The notes beneath the pieces were generated by a model. It was given only the letters and a program-made list of their open reading frames with translations. It did not search any database and was not told the DNA's origin. Shown here in pieces: positions 22,500 to 34,237 of a stretch of DNA of 64,000 bases. The position numbers and the translations under genes were made by a program. The stretch comes from Trichobilharzia regenti (lineage: Eukaryota; Platyhelminthes; Trematoda; Strigeidida; Schistosomatidae): the NCBI GenBank assembly GCA_944472135.2, contig CALYDD020000405.1, positions 62,001 to 126,000 on the forward strand, written 5' to 3'. The first letter of the stretch is position 1, and the number at the start of each line of letters is the position of its first letter.

Positions 22500-23400
22500 C
22501 TTATTATTCCCTTGGGTTTCGAGTGGAACGGCTTCCTATCAGGAGTCAGCCAATGGTTTTCGTCTAATGACCTTAAACTGAATCCTTCTAAATGTCAGAC
22601 TGTTGATTTCAGTTTCCGATATAAAAGAAAGTTAAATGAAGCTGTTGGTTCCTATAACCCTTGCAAAATTGATGATACTGATATAGAAACCAAGTCTGAA
22701 TTTCAGTATCTTGGATTGATTCTTTTTTTCTGACCTATCCTGGTCTTCCCGTGTATTAGCGATTTCGAAAAGAATATTTCGTCTAACTTTTTACATAAAG
22801 AAGTTAAGGCACTCAGGCATAACCCAACCACTCCTCTTACAGTTTGTCAACTCGTGCATCTTACCTATTCTTCTTTACTGTTCACCCTTGCTTATTCTTT
22901 CCTGGATTGCTCAAAAAAAGTTTATGTCATACTTCGTAGGACTCTGAAGACTGTCAGTCAGTAGGACGAGTGGCATCCCATTGGGCCATATTGTTGACAC
23001 CGTCATTGATGATAGGCACCTGATGTCATGCAACAAATTTGCTAGAGGAATTTTTTCACTTTACCCGCAGCTCTAACCTTGTGTCTCCTCAGGTAAAACG
23101 TCTAAGTATAAAAATTCCACTATATATTCCACTTCATATTTGGCACGTACTTTATGTGATAAAAATAGTGTTAGGCACGAACCAACTAGCCTTCTTTGCA
23201 CTACACTACATAAACCATTTCCTCCACCCTTACAATATCAACTTTTATTGTTATTGTACTTCTTATATTTATAATTCTCTCGATTTTTTCCCTCATAAGT
23301 GTGAACGTCGTTTACCTGTGGTATAACTGTTAATCTTGTATTTCCCCTCACCATGCTGCTATATCAACAGAACATGCTAAAATTTTCAAATTGAATCAAC
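22500..23400 (+). mobile_element. Non-LTR retrotransposon RT C-terminal fragment (left IR2)
   Basis: Translation gives VSQWFSSNDLKLNPSKCQTV and SEFQYLGLIL, the region just after the RT catalytic box in jockey/CR1-type LINEs, then IVDTVIDDRHLMSCNKFARG, the usual C-terminal end, with stops between. An ATT microsatellite follows near 23430. A diverged relative lies at 32755-33410. Confidence 0.65.
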
Positions 23401-23639
23401 AATACTGTTTGAAACAAACTCACTGTTATTATTATTATTATTATATTTACTATTCTCACTTAGGACTTCGAATGTTTTTGACTTTATATTGTAAACGTGG
23501 ACAAATTCCTATGGTTAATTTTGTTTTAATTTTTAATTTTATTTATATTTTGAGTTAATCAGATGCAATATTGTTACAGATGCTGAGAATTCCATTCTGT
23601 ATTATAAGTACTGTTTTTGGAATAAAGTCTGTCTGTCTG

Positions 23640-24200
23640 TCTGTCTGTTTTCGACATAGAACTTTGCACAAATGTGCGGAAGTTCAAGTCGCCACATTCC
23701 GTGTAGCACGCGAAGCAAGAGAAGAAAGTACAAGAAAAGCATAATAGAAACAGTGAGCAGAGGTGTGAGACAAAGGAGTAATAAAGAAATACAAAACAGT
23801 TTCATTGAAGATCATAAGTCACAGGGAGTGGATGCATCTGCGCCGCTGTGAACGGTTTTGAGCCATGTCACCAATTGTTTCCAACCATAGATTTTTACCG
23901 TCCCGAGGACCCCAGCCTGGAAGTCTACACCTTTCTACGTGGCTTAGACCAACTGTTGTGGATTTCATTGACTGGTGAAGCCAAGTTTTTGTTTGACCGC
24001 CGCTAGCTTTTTTCCAGTCTGACCCTATATCCGCTAACATAGCTCGTCGAGGGAGGCGATGGCTTGGCATACGTAACACATGTCCTAACCATCTCAGTCT
24101 TTGTAGCTTCACGACTTCGTCGATTGATTTCCCCTGTTTACCTAGAACTCTGCGCCTAACCTCCATGTTGCTCACCTTATTATGCCACTTTACACGGGAA
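23640..24200 (-). mobile_element. SR2-like RTE LINE 3' end (left IR2)
   Basis: 118-codon frame at 23819-24175 with RLRWLGHVLRMPSHRLPRRA, very close to the copies at 3358-3852 and 15476-15970, followed by the family tail. The copy is more 5' truncated than those in IR1. Confidence 0.8.
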
Positions 24201-24234
24201 TAAAGTAGATTATTTATTTATTATTATATTATTA

Positions 24235-24700
24235 TTATATCCCTTCAGTGGCTCATCTTCATTTCACTCTGTTCTCTGAAGTCTTTTGTAACTGGCTGCA
24301 CGACTACTTAGAAGCTTCTTTTCTTTTTAACCAGACGATCTTCTACATGTCACCTTAGGAAGTCCCACTTGCCGTTACTTATTCAGGCTCTACGTTAGGG
24401 TGTGATGTCACTCAACGATTTTCTCAGAGTATGTCCAGTCCATCCCCATTTCTTTGGCACATTTGCTAGGGGATAGAATTCTTGTTTGGTTCATTGTTAG
24501 ATTTCCTCAACGTTTATCCTTTCTAACCATCAGATCTTCAGCATCAAGCGAAAGCAGCTTGTTGGGAGTCTTTTTCGTAATGCACTAAATCTCTGAAGCA
24601 TATATGGGAGCATTGACTTGACAGTGGTATTGAAAATCCAAAACTCCGTCATGCCAGTAGTGCCAGTAGATGTCCAATAATCTCAACCTTACCTTTGAAA
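24235..24700 (-). mobile_element. Degenerate RTE LINE fragment (left IR2)
   Basis: Minus-strand sequence resembles the RTE post-palm region (FDFQYHCQVNAPIYASEI, KEMGMDWTYSEKIVE) but has many stops. It abuts the 3' side of the ASH2L SPRY exon. Confidence 0.6.
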
Positions 24701-24793
24701 TCATAATTTGCGCTGCCTGTGCCTGTAGCTGGACAGATAAATCGGATTGCATTCAGCCACACGATTTCGGCTCAAAGTGAATTCACCACATAC

Positions 24794-25203
24794 ACCAACG
24801 AAACTTTCAAAATTGATTTTTTTAAAGACATAATTTGGTAAATCTATCAAGTCACTTACACGGTCTTTGTAAGTTTCAGGAAGAAAAGTAGGTGCATGTG
24901 AATTATTATTACATTTCCTTGAATCTGTTGAGTTCAGCGTACCACTTATGCTAGAATGAACGTCATCCATCATGGGAGAAAATGTATTCATCAATTGAGG
25001 TGTGGAAGATTTTGAAGCTTGATTTTCTATCGGTGTGAAAGGGCCAACTGTTGACGGCAAATGTATTAAACAGCCGATGACATCATCCTTTTTATATCCA
25101 CCATTCGTATAATGTTTACCGTGAGATTCATGAAATACAGTACCAAGACGTGATCGCCAGGAATAGCTAAATTTGTCAAAACCACAAGGTGCTTGTAAAT
25201 TAC
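24794..25203 (-). CDS. ASH2L: ASH2L SPRY exon, N-terminal half of domain (left IR2 copy)
   Basis: Starts after acceptor tatatccag and completes the split Gly codon from the exon at 27520. The peptide [19 protein letters not shown] then [20 protein letters not shown] is a clear match to ASH2L SPRY (vertebrate [20 protein letters not shown]). A Ser/Asn-rich stretch of about 55 residues between CLIHLPS and LPETYKDR appears to be an insertion relative to vertebrate ASH2L. The end is uncertain: a GTATGT donor after FESFVG (24794) keeps phase 0; a GTAAGT donor after ETYKDR (24860) would also be in phase but would drop more of the domain. Confidence 0.85.
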
Positions 25204-25899
25204 CTGGATATATATCAAGAGAGAAGGCAGTATTGAACATCTGTAACTGGAAATAACTGTAGATCACAAAAACCAATACAAGTTTTTCTTAAAAAAAGAC
25301 AAGCATTAACATGTTTTGACCGTCTCACAGTCAAGTAGTCAAGTTAAAACTTAGATACAAGCTTTAAAAGACTAAACAGACAGTCGAAGACAAACCAGTA
25401 GAATCAAGCTGTAGTAGCGAAGAAATCTCAGCACACAACAGACTAAGATTGGGCTAGTAAATTCACAGTGCTGGACAACTACTCATCTACTCCTAGCGAG
25501 TAAATAGTTCGATGTGGCATAATCTATGCTATTCACTGCAGGACATTACGAGCAGGTAGGCATTAATACAACATGCTTTCCATAGCATAAATCATTTATA
25601 TTACTTGTATATATATATATATAGAATATTCTAGAATAGAATATATTCTAGATTAGTAGTCAATAACAATATTGGCGTGTTTTCTAAATAATATCGATTT
25701 GTAAAGTATGACCACAATGGAATTACAGTTCATTAAAGAGGCTTAAATTATAATAATAATAATAATAAAGATACAGTAGGAAATAGAATATCAATTAAAA
25801 TTAGGAAAACTCCACAAAAATTCAGGATCATTCAAACCTAGCTGGCCAAGGTAACGATAATGTCTGAACTAACTTTTTTGGATGCACAAATTACTCTTT

Positions 25900-27340
25900 T
25901 TAATATGGATCCCAACAGTCAGCCTCAGCAATATTTAGTAGTCGAACTCTTAAGGAAAAATTGTGATTTTTCGGTATGCAGTTAATGACTATGAAAGCCT
26001 CCTTGTTAACATCAATCTTGTGTTCTGTATCCACAAGATGAGAGAGAATAGCGCTACGAATAGATCTTGTTTGTACTTTACTTAAAGCACGCAGGATGAT
26101 GTTCGGAAATCCGACAAGAAACACGTCTAATTGTACGACCTATGTAACTGGCTCCACAGGAGCAGTTTAACTGGTAGATACACATGAAAGAGGAGAAATA
26201 GGCAGTTCATCTTTTACTCCTGAACGCAAAAGAGGCGTGATTTTGAAGACATAGAGTAATTCAGCAGCAGGGAATGCTCTTTTCACCGCCTCATTTCTAA
26301 GGCTATGTGTTAGTATCTCGCTGATGTTGTCCCTAAGGAATTGCATTTGTAAGAATAAGGCTTTTTTAGGAACTCTTGGTACCTTGAGCTGCCTTGAATT
26401 TAGGTTCATATTCTCATTAATAAAGTTTTCCGGAAAACCGTTTTCACTCAGCAACCATTTGATATTAGTAAGTTCCCCATCAAGACAATCATCCGAGCAG
26501 ATTTCTTTTGCTCGGTGGAACAAACACTTTATCAGATTGCGTTTGTATTTCAAGGGCACGAAGCTGAGAAAATGAGTATACTGACCCGTTGATGTAGGTT
26601 TTCTATATACACTTCTTCTTATGGCGCCATCCTCTTTACTGGTCATAATGTCATCTAGAAATGAAATACTAGAGTCTTTCTCTTCCTCAATAGTAAAATT
26701 TATTGCAGGATGAACCTCGTTAAATTTATCCAGGATGTTATTTGCTTCCTTCTCATTTTTCATACTCAAAAATATATCATCCGTGTACCGACAATAGAAT
26801 TCGAGTTCATTAATAACATCCTTCCAAGGCCCATATTCTAGTTCCGCGAGGAAAATGTCGACTAGAATGGGTTCTATTGGTGACGTCACTACCACACCGC
26901 CGATTTCCCCATATAGTTACTTATTAAATAAAAAGTGGACATTCATTGTGCTTTTGAAGAGAAGCTCTTTCGTAAAAGATATAGGAATGCCAACATCAAT
27001 GTTTCGTCTTATGAGTTCATAGCATACAAAGTCCACTGTTTCCATGAGTGGTACATTGGTGAATAAGGAAGATACGTCAAATGATATCATGAACTTATTG
27101 TTAACATTTAAATCTTTTATCCTTTCAACAAAACCAAAAGTATCCTTTACACTGTGTTTCACCAACTCGGTATGAAGAGTTCGACTAACCATTTGGATAG
27201 TATCGTGAATTTAGCATATCTAATAATGGTCGAAGCGGTACACCATTTTTGTGCGCTTTAGGCGAGCCATATAGTCTTGGTGTGAACACTCCAGTGAGCT
27301 TAAGTGATGTATAATGAAAAAAAAGTTTGATTGCATTAAA
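25900..27340 (-). mobile_element. Second Penelope-like element, in ASH2L intron
   Basis: Minus-strand translation in order: PRLYGSPKAHKNGVPLRPLL (27200-27300), FMISFDVSSLFTNVPLMETV (about 27060), then IEPILVDIFLAELE, and FYCRYTDDIFLSM with catalytic DD (about 26790), then DSSISFLDD. After the RT a GIY-YIG endonuclease follows (LNCSCGASYIGRT, EHHPACFK, HLVDTEHKID at 25900-26190). Stops and frameshifts break it into at least three frames. It belongs to a different PLE family from the copies in IR1 (YTDD versus YLDD). It lies in the intron between the ASH2L exons at 27520 and 25203. Confidence 0.85.
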
Positions 27341-27519
27341 AACTACAGATTCTTATACTGGCTCATTTCCATAGTGTTCACCAATGTTTGTAAGAGGGAC
27401 AAACATTGCCTAATTATTCGACCGAAACATCTGACAGATAAGCATTCATGGCATCTACCTTATTTTACCCGGCAGTAACAACTTGTATAAATAGGGACGA
27501 CAGAAATTTCAATACTCAC

Positions 27520-27687
27520 CATACATTTGAGACCAGCCAATTCGAGTTGCAGAACCTTCTGGTTGTTCTGTGATGATTGCTTCAAAATACCAGGTACCCG
27601 AGTGAACGCTGTGAGTCGCTCTAGACATACAGTATCCTTTATCGCCAGTAACTGATAACTGAGATTCGTGTACTTTCAAGTGATTCG
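27520..27687 (-). CDS. ASH2L: ASH2L SPRY start exon
   Basis: 168 bp between acceptor cttcttcatag and donor gtgagtattg. Reads NHLKVHESQLSVTGDKGYC, then GTWYFEAIITEQPEGSATR and IGWSQMYG; vertebrate ASH2L has DDRLTVTGEKGY, WYFEI and RLGWSQPLGN. This is the N-terminal part of the SPRY domain, which contacts the RbBP5 subunit in the SET1/MLL core complex. Splice phases on both sides match the neighbouring exons. Confidence 0.9.
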
Positions 27688-27729
27688 CTATGAAGAAGAA
27701 TAAAAAAAGTAGTAAAGGACAAGAAAACA

Positions 27730-28155
27730 ACAACAATAAAGCCTGTCTGTCTGTTTTCGACATAGAACTTTGCACCGATGTGCGGCAGTTCAAGTCGTCA
27801 CACTCCCTCCTTGTAGCACACAAAGCAAGAGAAGAAAGTAGGAGAAATGTATAATAGAGACAGTAATCAGAGGTGTGAGACAAATGAATAGTAATAACGA
27901 AGAACAATATGGTTTCATTGGAAACCATAAATCACAAGGAGTGGATGCATCTGTGCCACTGAGAACGATTTTGAACCATATCACCAATAGTTTCCAACCA
28001 TTGGTTTTTACCGTCCCGGGGACCCCAACTAGTCAGGAAGTCTACACCTTCCTACATGGCTTAGACTAACTGTTGTAGATTTCATTGACTGGTGCCATGT
28101 TTTTGTTTGACCTCCACTAGCTCTTTTCCAGCCTGACTCTGTATCAGCATCAATA
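27730..28155 (-). mobile_element. SR2-like RTE tail in ASH2L intron
   Basis: Diverged copy of the family tail with part of the C-terminal coding region, on the same strand as ASH2L. Confidence 0.7.
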
Positions 28156-28860
28156 AAGTAATCATGAAGGACTGAAATTCAGATGAAAAATGTATGCTTT
28201 TTTATACAGATGTTTAAGTAGTACAATCATTAGTTACACTGGGTAGAGGAGAATGATGGTCAGGAAGGCTTTGTGTGCTTTTGGAAGTGCGTGGGCGGTT
28301 GTTACTTGCCAGCTACCCAACCAACCGTGGAAGTTGGTTGATTCTTTGGGTACCTGAAGGGTTGGTGTTGTGTGACCACAGAGCCCAGGGGACAACTGCT
28401 TGAGTCCAGTCACACACGGCCTGTATGAACTGATTTCTGGGATTGGTTCCGTATTAGTAAACTCATAACCGGTTACGGACTACCGCAGGTTGAGTCGAGG
28501 GGTACAATTGTTGGGGTCGACATTTTTTGGCTCCCTCTCTCCAGAGTGGATAGACAACATAGCTGGCTGGCATTCTGGTCATCTGAGGGAAACACTGTAC
28601 TGCTGTTACCTGCTTCGCCGGTTACGGACCACCGTAGGGTGAGTCAGGATGTACAATTGTTGGGGTCAACATTTTCAGACACCATAGCTGGCTGAGATGC
28701 TGGTCATCTGAGGGAAACACCTCACTGCTGTTACACCCCTGTTCCCCAGCAGTACGATTTCGCCCTCCGACCCCCAGCATAGTGTAGAAAAAATAAATTC
28801 TTACACTATGTCAGCAACTGCTTTTAGTCTAACGCTATCCTAACAACCTCCCTGGGATGG
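28156..28860. repeat. Unclassified intronic repeat with two tandem units
   Basis: Two diverged direct units of about 130-150 bp (28467-28612 and 28614-28735) share gccggttacggacyaccg-type starts, gtacaattgttggggtc and ctggtcatctgagggaaaca. No coding capacity was seen. Confidence 0.5.
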
Positions 28861-29285
28861 TAGGACCCGCAGGAACATTGGTTCCAGACAGTGTAGCTTG
28901 TTGGATCATCGCGATGTGCAAGCCCGACCACTACGCCAAGGTAGCAGCTATCGGTCGGGCATTAGTTATGCCTGTTCAAATGAATAATAAACAAGTAAAT
29001 TCAAATGTTTTCTACAAACTTCACGTTGTTCAGGTTCAGGATGCTAAGCAAAATGTACAAACTTGAGGGTGTAAATGTAAGGGGTAGAAGGCGAAAGATT
29101 TGGTAAGGAATGTTTACTCGGAAATTGGTCTCTCTATATTATAGCCAAATTATGTACACCTTATCTTCAACGCGCTATTTGCACAAATCTTCCGTGTTGT
29201 GGTACTTCTAGCCTTCTTATTGTGTTTCTCTGTTTCCCTTCCAAATCTCCTGTGTATCTCTCCGACTATATTACTATAGTATATG

Positions 29286-29530
29286 TTTTTTTTCCTTCAC
29301 GCTTTCCCATTGGAACATAGGGCACCTTCAAGCTAGAAGCTTGAAGTTTCCTATAGCAGTGATGTTTATGTTTACAGGATGCGGTTGCTAGCCTCATGCC
29401 TAACCTTCTCTCTTTACCAGTTTTATTACTGGCATAGCGAGGTAAGGGGGGAGTGCGTCAGTGGCCGGGGACCGAACCCCGCACCATGTGCATGGTCGGC
29501 AAGCATGCTAACCGCTACGCCACCGACGTG
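29286..29530 (-). mobile_element. tRNA-derived SINE (copy 2)
   Basis: Reverse complement of a SINE related to 34952-35184: tRNA-like head with B box ggggttcggtccccgg (about 29470-29490), body with cagtaataaaactggtaaag, tail ccctatgttccaatgggaa and an A-rich end at 29286-29293. The target duplication is not clean. Confidence 0.75.
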
Positions 29531-29809
29531 TATCTGTATGAAATTAAGATAAGAGAAAGAAGTTTATAAAAGCATCCAAGAATATTATGGAATGTGTTAG
29601 AAAAGAAATCTTGGTATAAACAGAAAATAATAATAACAATAAGAATAGGTAGTTGAACATTTGAAATTGATTTATTCACCTAAATTATTCATTCATTCAT
29701 TAGAGTGGTATCGGTGATAAAGTTGGCATTGGACTCCATTTTTTATATGAAGTTGATATACTAGGCGGTGATATTGGAACTGATGTTGTTGTTGTTGGTG
29801 TTGTACTGG

Positions 29810-30529
29810 TCATCGAACTAGTAGTGATGATGAATGCATAACACCGTCGATTAATTCATTTGGTCTCGGTGTTGTATACCATCGACCACTTGGTGGTAAT
29901 AGATAAGCACAATGTTTTATTAATAATTCAATTAATGCATGTTCAAATAGTGTACCAGCTAAACAACTTATAGGATCTGTATACGATGAACTTAATAATG
30001 TTGGAGATAAAACAATAGCTAAGTTAGCAGTAGTCATCATATTGATTTCTTGCTTTTCAGCTATCCTGTGTATATGATTGATAAAGTAACGTAAACTTTC
30101 ATAATGAGCACCTGGTAATCGAGAAAACACCTTCTTCAATAAATCAAGCTTTTCTTGTTCCACTAGTCGGTCATTACGAACAACATAAAGTAAATCTGGA
30201 TAAGCTTCATTGGTGATTAATGGGACAGGCGATTGACGTAGAAATGATTTAATCAAACTTGTCAAAGCATTGATATCACGTACATGAGCTTCAGATATAT
30301 TGGCTAATTCTGGATCTTTATCAAATTCAATACGTAATTCTTCGACTAGATCATAATTTCCATGGATACGATAAAGACCTTCACAGAATAATCCACCACA
30401 ACGTTCTATTTCTTGAATACATTTAATGAGAAGTGTTGGCACAGCCTTATTTTCAGCTCTTGCTAAATTAGTCAAATCAATACCGAAAACTCGTTTCATT
30501 TGCTTAATATCAGGTACACAATTACACAA
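29810..30529 (-). CDS. Chimaerin-like RhoGAP domain, nested in ASH2L intron
   Basis: An uninterrupted 239-codon frame with a complete RhoGAP domain. Residues 1-14 (NCVPDIKQMKRVFGIDLT) resemble the end of the C1 domain and linker of chimaerins; the arginine finger is R54 in EGLYRIHG; K94 and R98 lie in IKSFLRQSPVPLI; N169 lies in NLAIVLSPTLL. Such domains stimulate GTP hydrolysis by Rac/Rho proteins. The frame is closed upstream by TGA with no acceptor AG where the homology begins, next to a TA run, and no C1 exon was seen. It ends in TGA; a shifted frame (MTSTTPTTTTSVPISPPS) continues behind it. It may be a 5'-truncated retrocopy or a genuine terminal exon of another gene; the symbol is left blank. 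Confidence 0.75.
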   Translation of the reverse strand: MCNCVPDIKQMKRVFGIDLTNLARAENKAVPTLLIKCIQEIERCGGLFCEGLYRIHGNYDLVEELRIEFDKDPELANISEAHVRDINALTSLIKSFLRQSPVPLITNEAYPDLLYVVRNDRLVEQEKLDLLKKVFSRLPGAHYESLRYFINHIHRIAEKQEINMMTTANLAIVLSPTLLSSSYTDPISCLAGTLFEHALIELLIKHCAYLLPPSGRWYTTPRPNELIDGVMHSSSLLVR

Positions 30530-30709
30530 TCACGTATAGTATATATATATATATATTACTCATAAATCTTATCAGTAACACTCGCTACTATAAATGACTA
30601 TTAAAGCGACACAAACTACTGAAAGACTGAGTTGTTTTTAAAACAAAAGTTCATGACTTACAAATGAAATAAGTGCTGTTAATAAAAATATAAATTCTAA
30701 AAATTTAAT

Positions 30710-30741
<32 letters not shown>

Positions 30742-30858
30742 TCGCATAAATTCATATTTTTTTCTCAGAACATTGAAGGCAAACAAAAATTTCATGGGAA
30801 ACACCTATGAAATAAAAAAAAAAAAATATATATATATATATAACAAAGATAAACTTAC

Positions 30859-31001
30859 CACGATCACTCAGAGACAAGACCACTTGCGAACATATAAACA
30901 CACGGTAGAATAAGCCAGGTATGGGCTTTCCAGCTGTGAACTCACATTCATCCCACTGCTCTCGACCAGGAGCATGCTTGTCTGGTTCAACTAAAATGTA
31001 A
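30859..31001 (-). CDS. ASH2L: ASH2L exon before SPRY start
   Basis: 143 bp between acceptor ttatcttcag and donor gtaagttt. Peptide YILVEPDKHAPGREQWDECE then AGKPIPGLFYRVFICSQVVL and LSDR; vertebrate ASH2L has YILAEPDPHAP, AGKPIPGDLYRACL, LALHDRA. Phases fit both neighbours: it completes an Arg codon from 34238 and gives one base to the exon at 27687. TA microsatellites flank it downstream (30714-30740, 30824-30842). Confidence 0.9.
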
Positions 31002-31152
31002 CTGAAGATAAGAAAACCAAGCTATCAGCAGATGTGATAGTTGTTTCGTGGTAGTTAAGTAATCCTGTACACCTATTCATCGTGTTTCAACACACCAGTA
31101 ACTGATCTAGATATTTCATACATTTGGTTCCCTTGATAAATTTCGATAGAGG

Positions 31153-31452
31153 AAGAAAGACCAGATTTGCAGTATAAAATGAAATCATCATCCTATTTCA
31201 CCGGTTTCTCCTCATCAGTTGCAAACTATCTGAAATTACAATGGTTATAAGTAGTGACATTTCATACTTCAATTTTTGAAAGGTAATAAAGAAAAAATTA
31301 TAAGATGAGCACATCTTTATTACCTTTCAAAAATTGAAGTATGAAATGTCATTACTTATAACCATTGTAATTTCAGGTAGTTTGCAACTGATGAGGAGAA
31401 CCTGTGAAATAGGATGATGATTTTATTTTATACTGCAAATCTGGTCTTTCTT
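31153..31452. repeat. Fold-back repeat, about 140-bp arms
   Basis: 31153-31292 and 31312-31452 are near-perfect reverse complements around a loop of about 20 bp. The ends read agaaagaccagatttgcag and its complement. It lies in an ASH2L intron and would form a stable hairpin in the pre-mRNA. It may be a miniature inverted-repeat element; no transposase or clear target duplication was seen. Confidence 0.8.
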
Positions 31453-32754
31453 GATCCAGATTTGTTACATCATTTTAGCGATGGATTCAGGATATCCTAT
31501 TAAGCACTCTGTATCTCATTCCTAATCAGTAAAATGCTACTAAAATATCTTAAGTGACCATTGTACAACTAAATCAGCTCAAAATCTTGGACATCTATAG
31601 GTCTGTGTAATCGAAGATGAAATTTTATATAGCACAATGAGTTCTTTGTATTTTTGGAATGGTACCAAATTTAAGCTAAAAAATTGGGAAGTGAAATAAA
31701 ATGCAACTCCATTCAGTTGGCGGTGGGCCACACCTCTTGTGTGGAGGACTGGTGATACCAGCTAACTTTCAAAACCTCAGGGGATGCGGAGGATTTTGAA
31801 CCCGTGACCGAGTGGTTGGAAGTCTAGCACTCAAGTTTATGGGCCAGAGCTCCACATGTTAAAAATATAAGGGGATGCAATTTACGGAATAACTTAATGA
31901 TAAAGACTAGGCATCCACACCTTTTAATCAGTACTAGTTCTTTAGAAAGTCTGAAGTTTAAACGTGCTACAAGGAGGGAGTGTGGCGACTTGAACTGCCG
32001 CACATCGGCGCAAAGTTCTATGTCGAAAACACACAGGCAGAGGGAGAACAAGTAAAAGCAATATCAAACAAAAACAGCTGCCTAATGATTTCTGCTTTCA
32101 GTAATCCTACGACTGGTGTAAACATGTGGCAAAATCTGCCTCGGAACTAATCAAATATGCACAAGCGTAAAATCTGCATACATTTATTCAAACACAAAAC
32201 TGACAAAGTGAGTCGCAAGTATAAAAACATAAAAACAAGAAAATAACATCTACGGTGACACCACGAACAAAATCATTCTCATCAAGGGCATTTACCACTT
32301 TTTATAATCACTGACAGTAAAAGAAACGTAAAATAAACAACATTTTGAGAAATGACATCATTTCAAACCACATACGATTTCTCAAGTCAGAATCGCCATA
32401 TCTTTTTGAGACTATCTTGAGTGACTGGATACAGAAACTGATGCAAATTTAATGAAAAAATATGCCCTAAACTAGTGCCATGTCTCTGTCTTTTCAAGCC
32501 AGTCACAGGTCCAACAAATTGATATGAAAATTGGTACGAAGACACTTAGAACAGATATCCAAGTCATCGAAATCTATGTCCCAATACAACTAAGCAGTAA
32601 TTTAAGACAAAAAGTTGCGGTAGATTTCCAACCTGAGAGTACTAGATATCTAAATCCAATAGGAACGTTGCCCACTCACTCAACCTTCAATTAGCCAATT
32701 GATGTCACATCAGAGGTGGCTCAAATCGAAATGACTCACCATGGCTTTAATAAT
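31453..32754. other. ASH2L intron sequence
   Basis: No gene was seen. A fragment of the SR2-like tail lies at 31960-32040 (gtggcgacttgaactgccgc, caaagttctatgtcgaaaac). Confidence 0.5.
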
Positions 32755-33410
32755 AATGATATTGACTTTATTTCAAACAGTAACTTTAATAAAATGTGAA
32801 ATTTTCAACATGTAACGCAATATTGCATTTAATTTTGTCCCTGCACTACATAATAAGTACATGGGAAAATAATTCACAGGACACTTACATTGGTATCATT
32901 GGCCACTGATAGTACGGATTTAAATTTATAATGGGAATAATAATCACAACAATATATTGATCAAAGAACGAACAGAAAGGATAGTTTGCTCAGTATTTCG
33001 TAGTAAGTTGATAGTGTCATGGCCTAACACTTCTCTCATCACATAAAATACGTGCTAAATAAGACATTGTAGCGTTTTGTACTTAATCATCTCAGCATAA
33101 AGTCTACCATAGTTGCTTCTAGTTCTACCTCATGAAATGTAAGGAGAGAGTTGTGCATCGAGATGCTCAGAGTCCGATAGGATGACATCTGCTAATTTCC
33201 TAAATGAGTTCGAGTGTCTGTCTACAATATTATTAAAAAGTTGGTTTAGCAGTATCCCAATTGCCCAATTGACAACTTTTAGTGACATTCGCAGTGTAAC
33301 AAATTCTTTCTTAAGTAGCTCAAGGAAGACTAAGTGGTGGGGAGCAATGAAGAAGAACAGATAGAATACAAGAACTGACAAACTTAGAAAGTGGAAACTG
33401 AGCAATACCA
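32755..33410 (-). mobile_element. Diverged LINE RT C-terminal fragment
   Basis: Related to 56650-57560 in the same orientation (gactttatttcaaacagta, aaattttcaacatg, tcacataaaatacgtgc). The minus-strand peptide NIVDRHSNSFRKLADVILSD resembles the C-terminal end of jockey/CR1 proteins. A degenerate intronic remnant. Confidence 0.55.
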
Positions 33411-34237
33411 GATTATCTTTCGATATGCAGTTTTAAATTTTAATTGTCACATTTCCGTAAATAATCGGAACAGTTCTTAATAACACCGAATACAATTTAG
33501 CCAACGCCCAAATCCATCCAAACCATCACTTCTGAACTTGGTTTAAGCGTCCACAGTTCATATAGTCTTTAAATTTCATTCAGGCAAATTACAATCGGAA
33601 TTGTGGTCTATTAAATTACATACATTTTGTCAAGCGAGCTCTAATGTTTACTGGATTAAAACTCCAAGTGCAAATGTTTATAAATCAGATATATGTAACG
33701 AAAGCTCAAATACAAATTAAGAAAATCAGGTTAGTTTATGAGAATACGTCGGGTAGGGTTAGCGCATTCATCAATGTCAAAACATAATTCTACTGGTCAC
33801 TGATTCAATGCTGTCAGTTACCCAGGGCACATTTTTTAGACTTTCTATTACAATACTGATGGGAAAACAGACAGCTGAAATAAGTACTCTGTTTTACCAC
33901 ATTTCGTCTATTCTGGTCAAGTAACTGCTTGAATAAGGCTGAAGAGAAGACCAAACTGAAACTCCACATTCAGTGGTAGCTGGGTGCACGGATCACTTGC
34001 ATAAAAAGCTGTTTCTGATACACCAACTGGCACCTGCTGCAACCACATGACCAAATTAAGTGTGAATTCATACTGGAAAAAGAACCAAAGCTACCAAACA
34101 CTTACATTTGAGGAGTTAGCAACATTATCGTAGAATAATGATTTTAAGAAATAGGTATGTGAAGATGAACAAACGGAGCCAGTGTGAATGTTTAAAAGCT
34201 TAGGTGCGCAAGCATATAGTCAAAATACGACACTTAC
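33411..34237. other. ASH2L intron sequence
   Basis: Nothing recognised. Confidence 0.5.

Larger units (their letters stand above)
21735..25887 (+). repeat. Left arm of inverted repeat IR2
   Basis: Reverse complement of 54114-58324. Position sums shift from 80059 at the outer side to 80001 at the inner side because of small indels: about 16 bp near 23370/56670 and a shorter TA run near 25605. It carries LINE fragments and an ASH2L SPRY exon. Confidence 0.95.

Noticed and set aside
24701..24793. Continuation of the ASH2L SPRY frame to a stop at 24701
   Set aside because: Homology to ASH2L ends near FESFVG and a good in-phase GTATGT donor lies there; the remaining residues look like intron followed by RTE sequence.
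28467..28735. CRISPR-like or satellite array
   Set aside because: Only two diverged units with no regular spacers.
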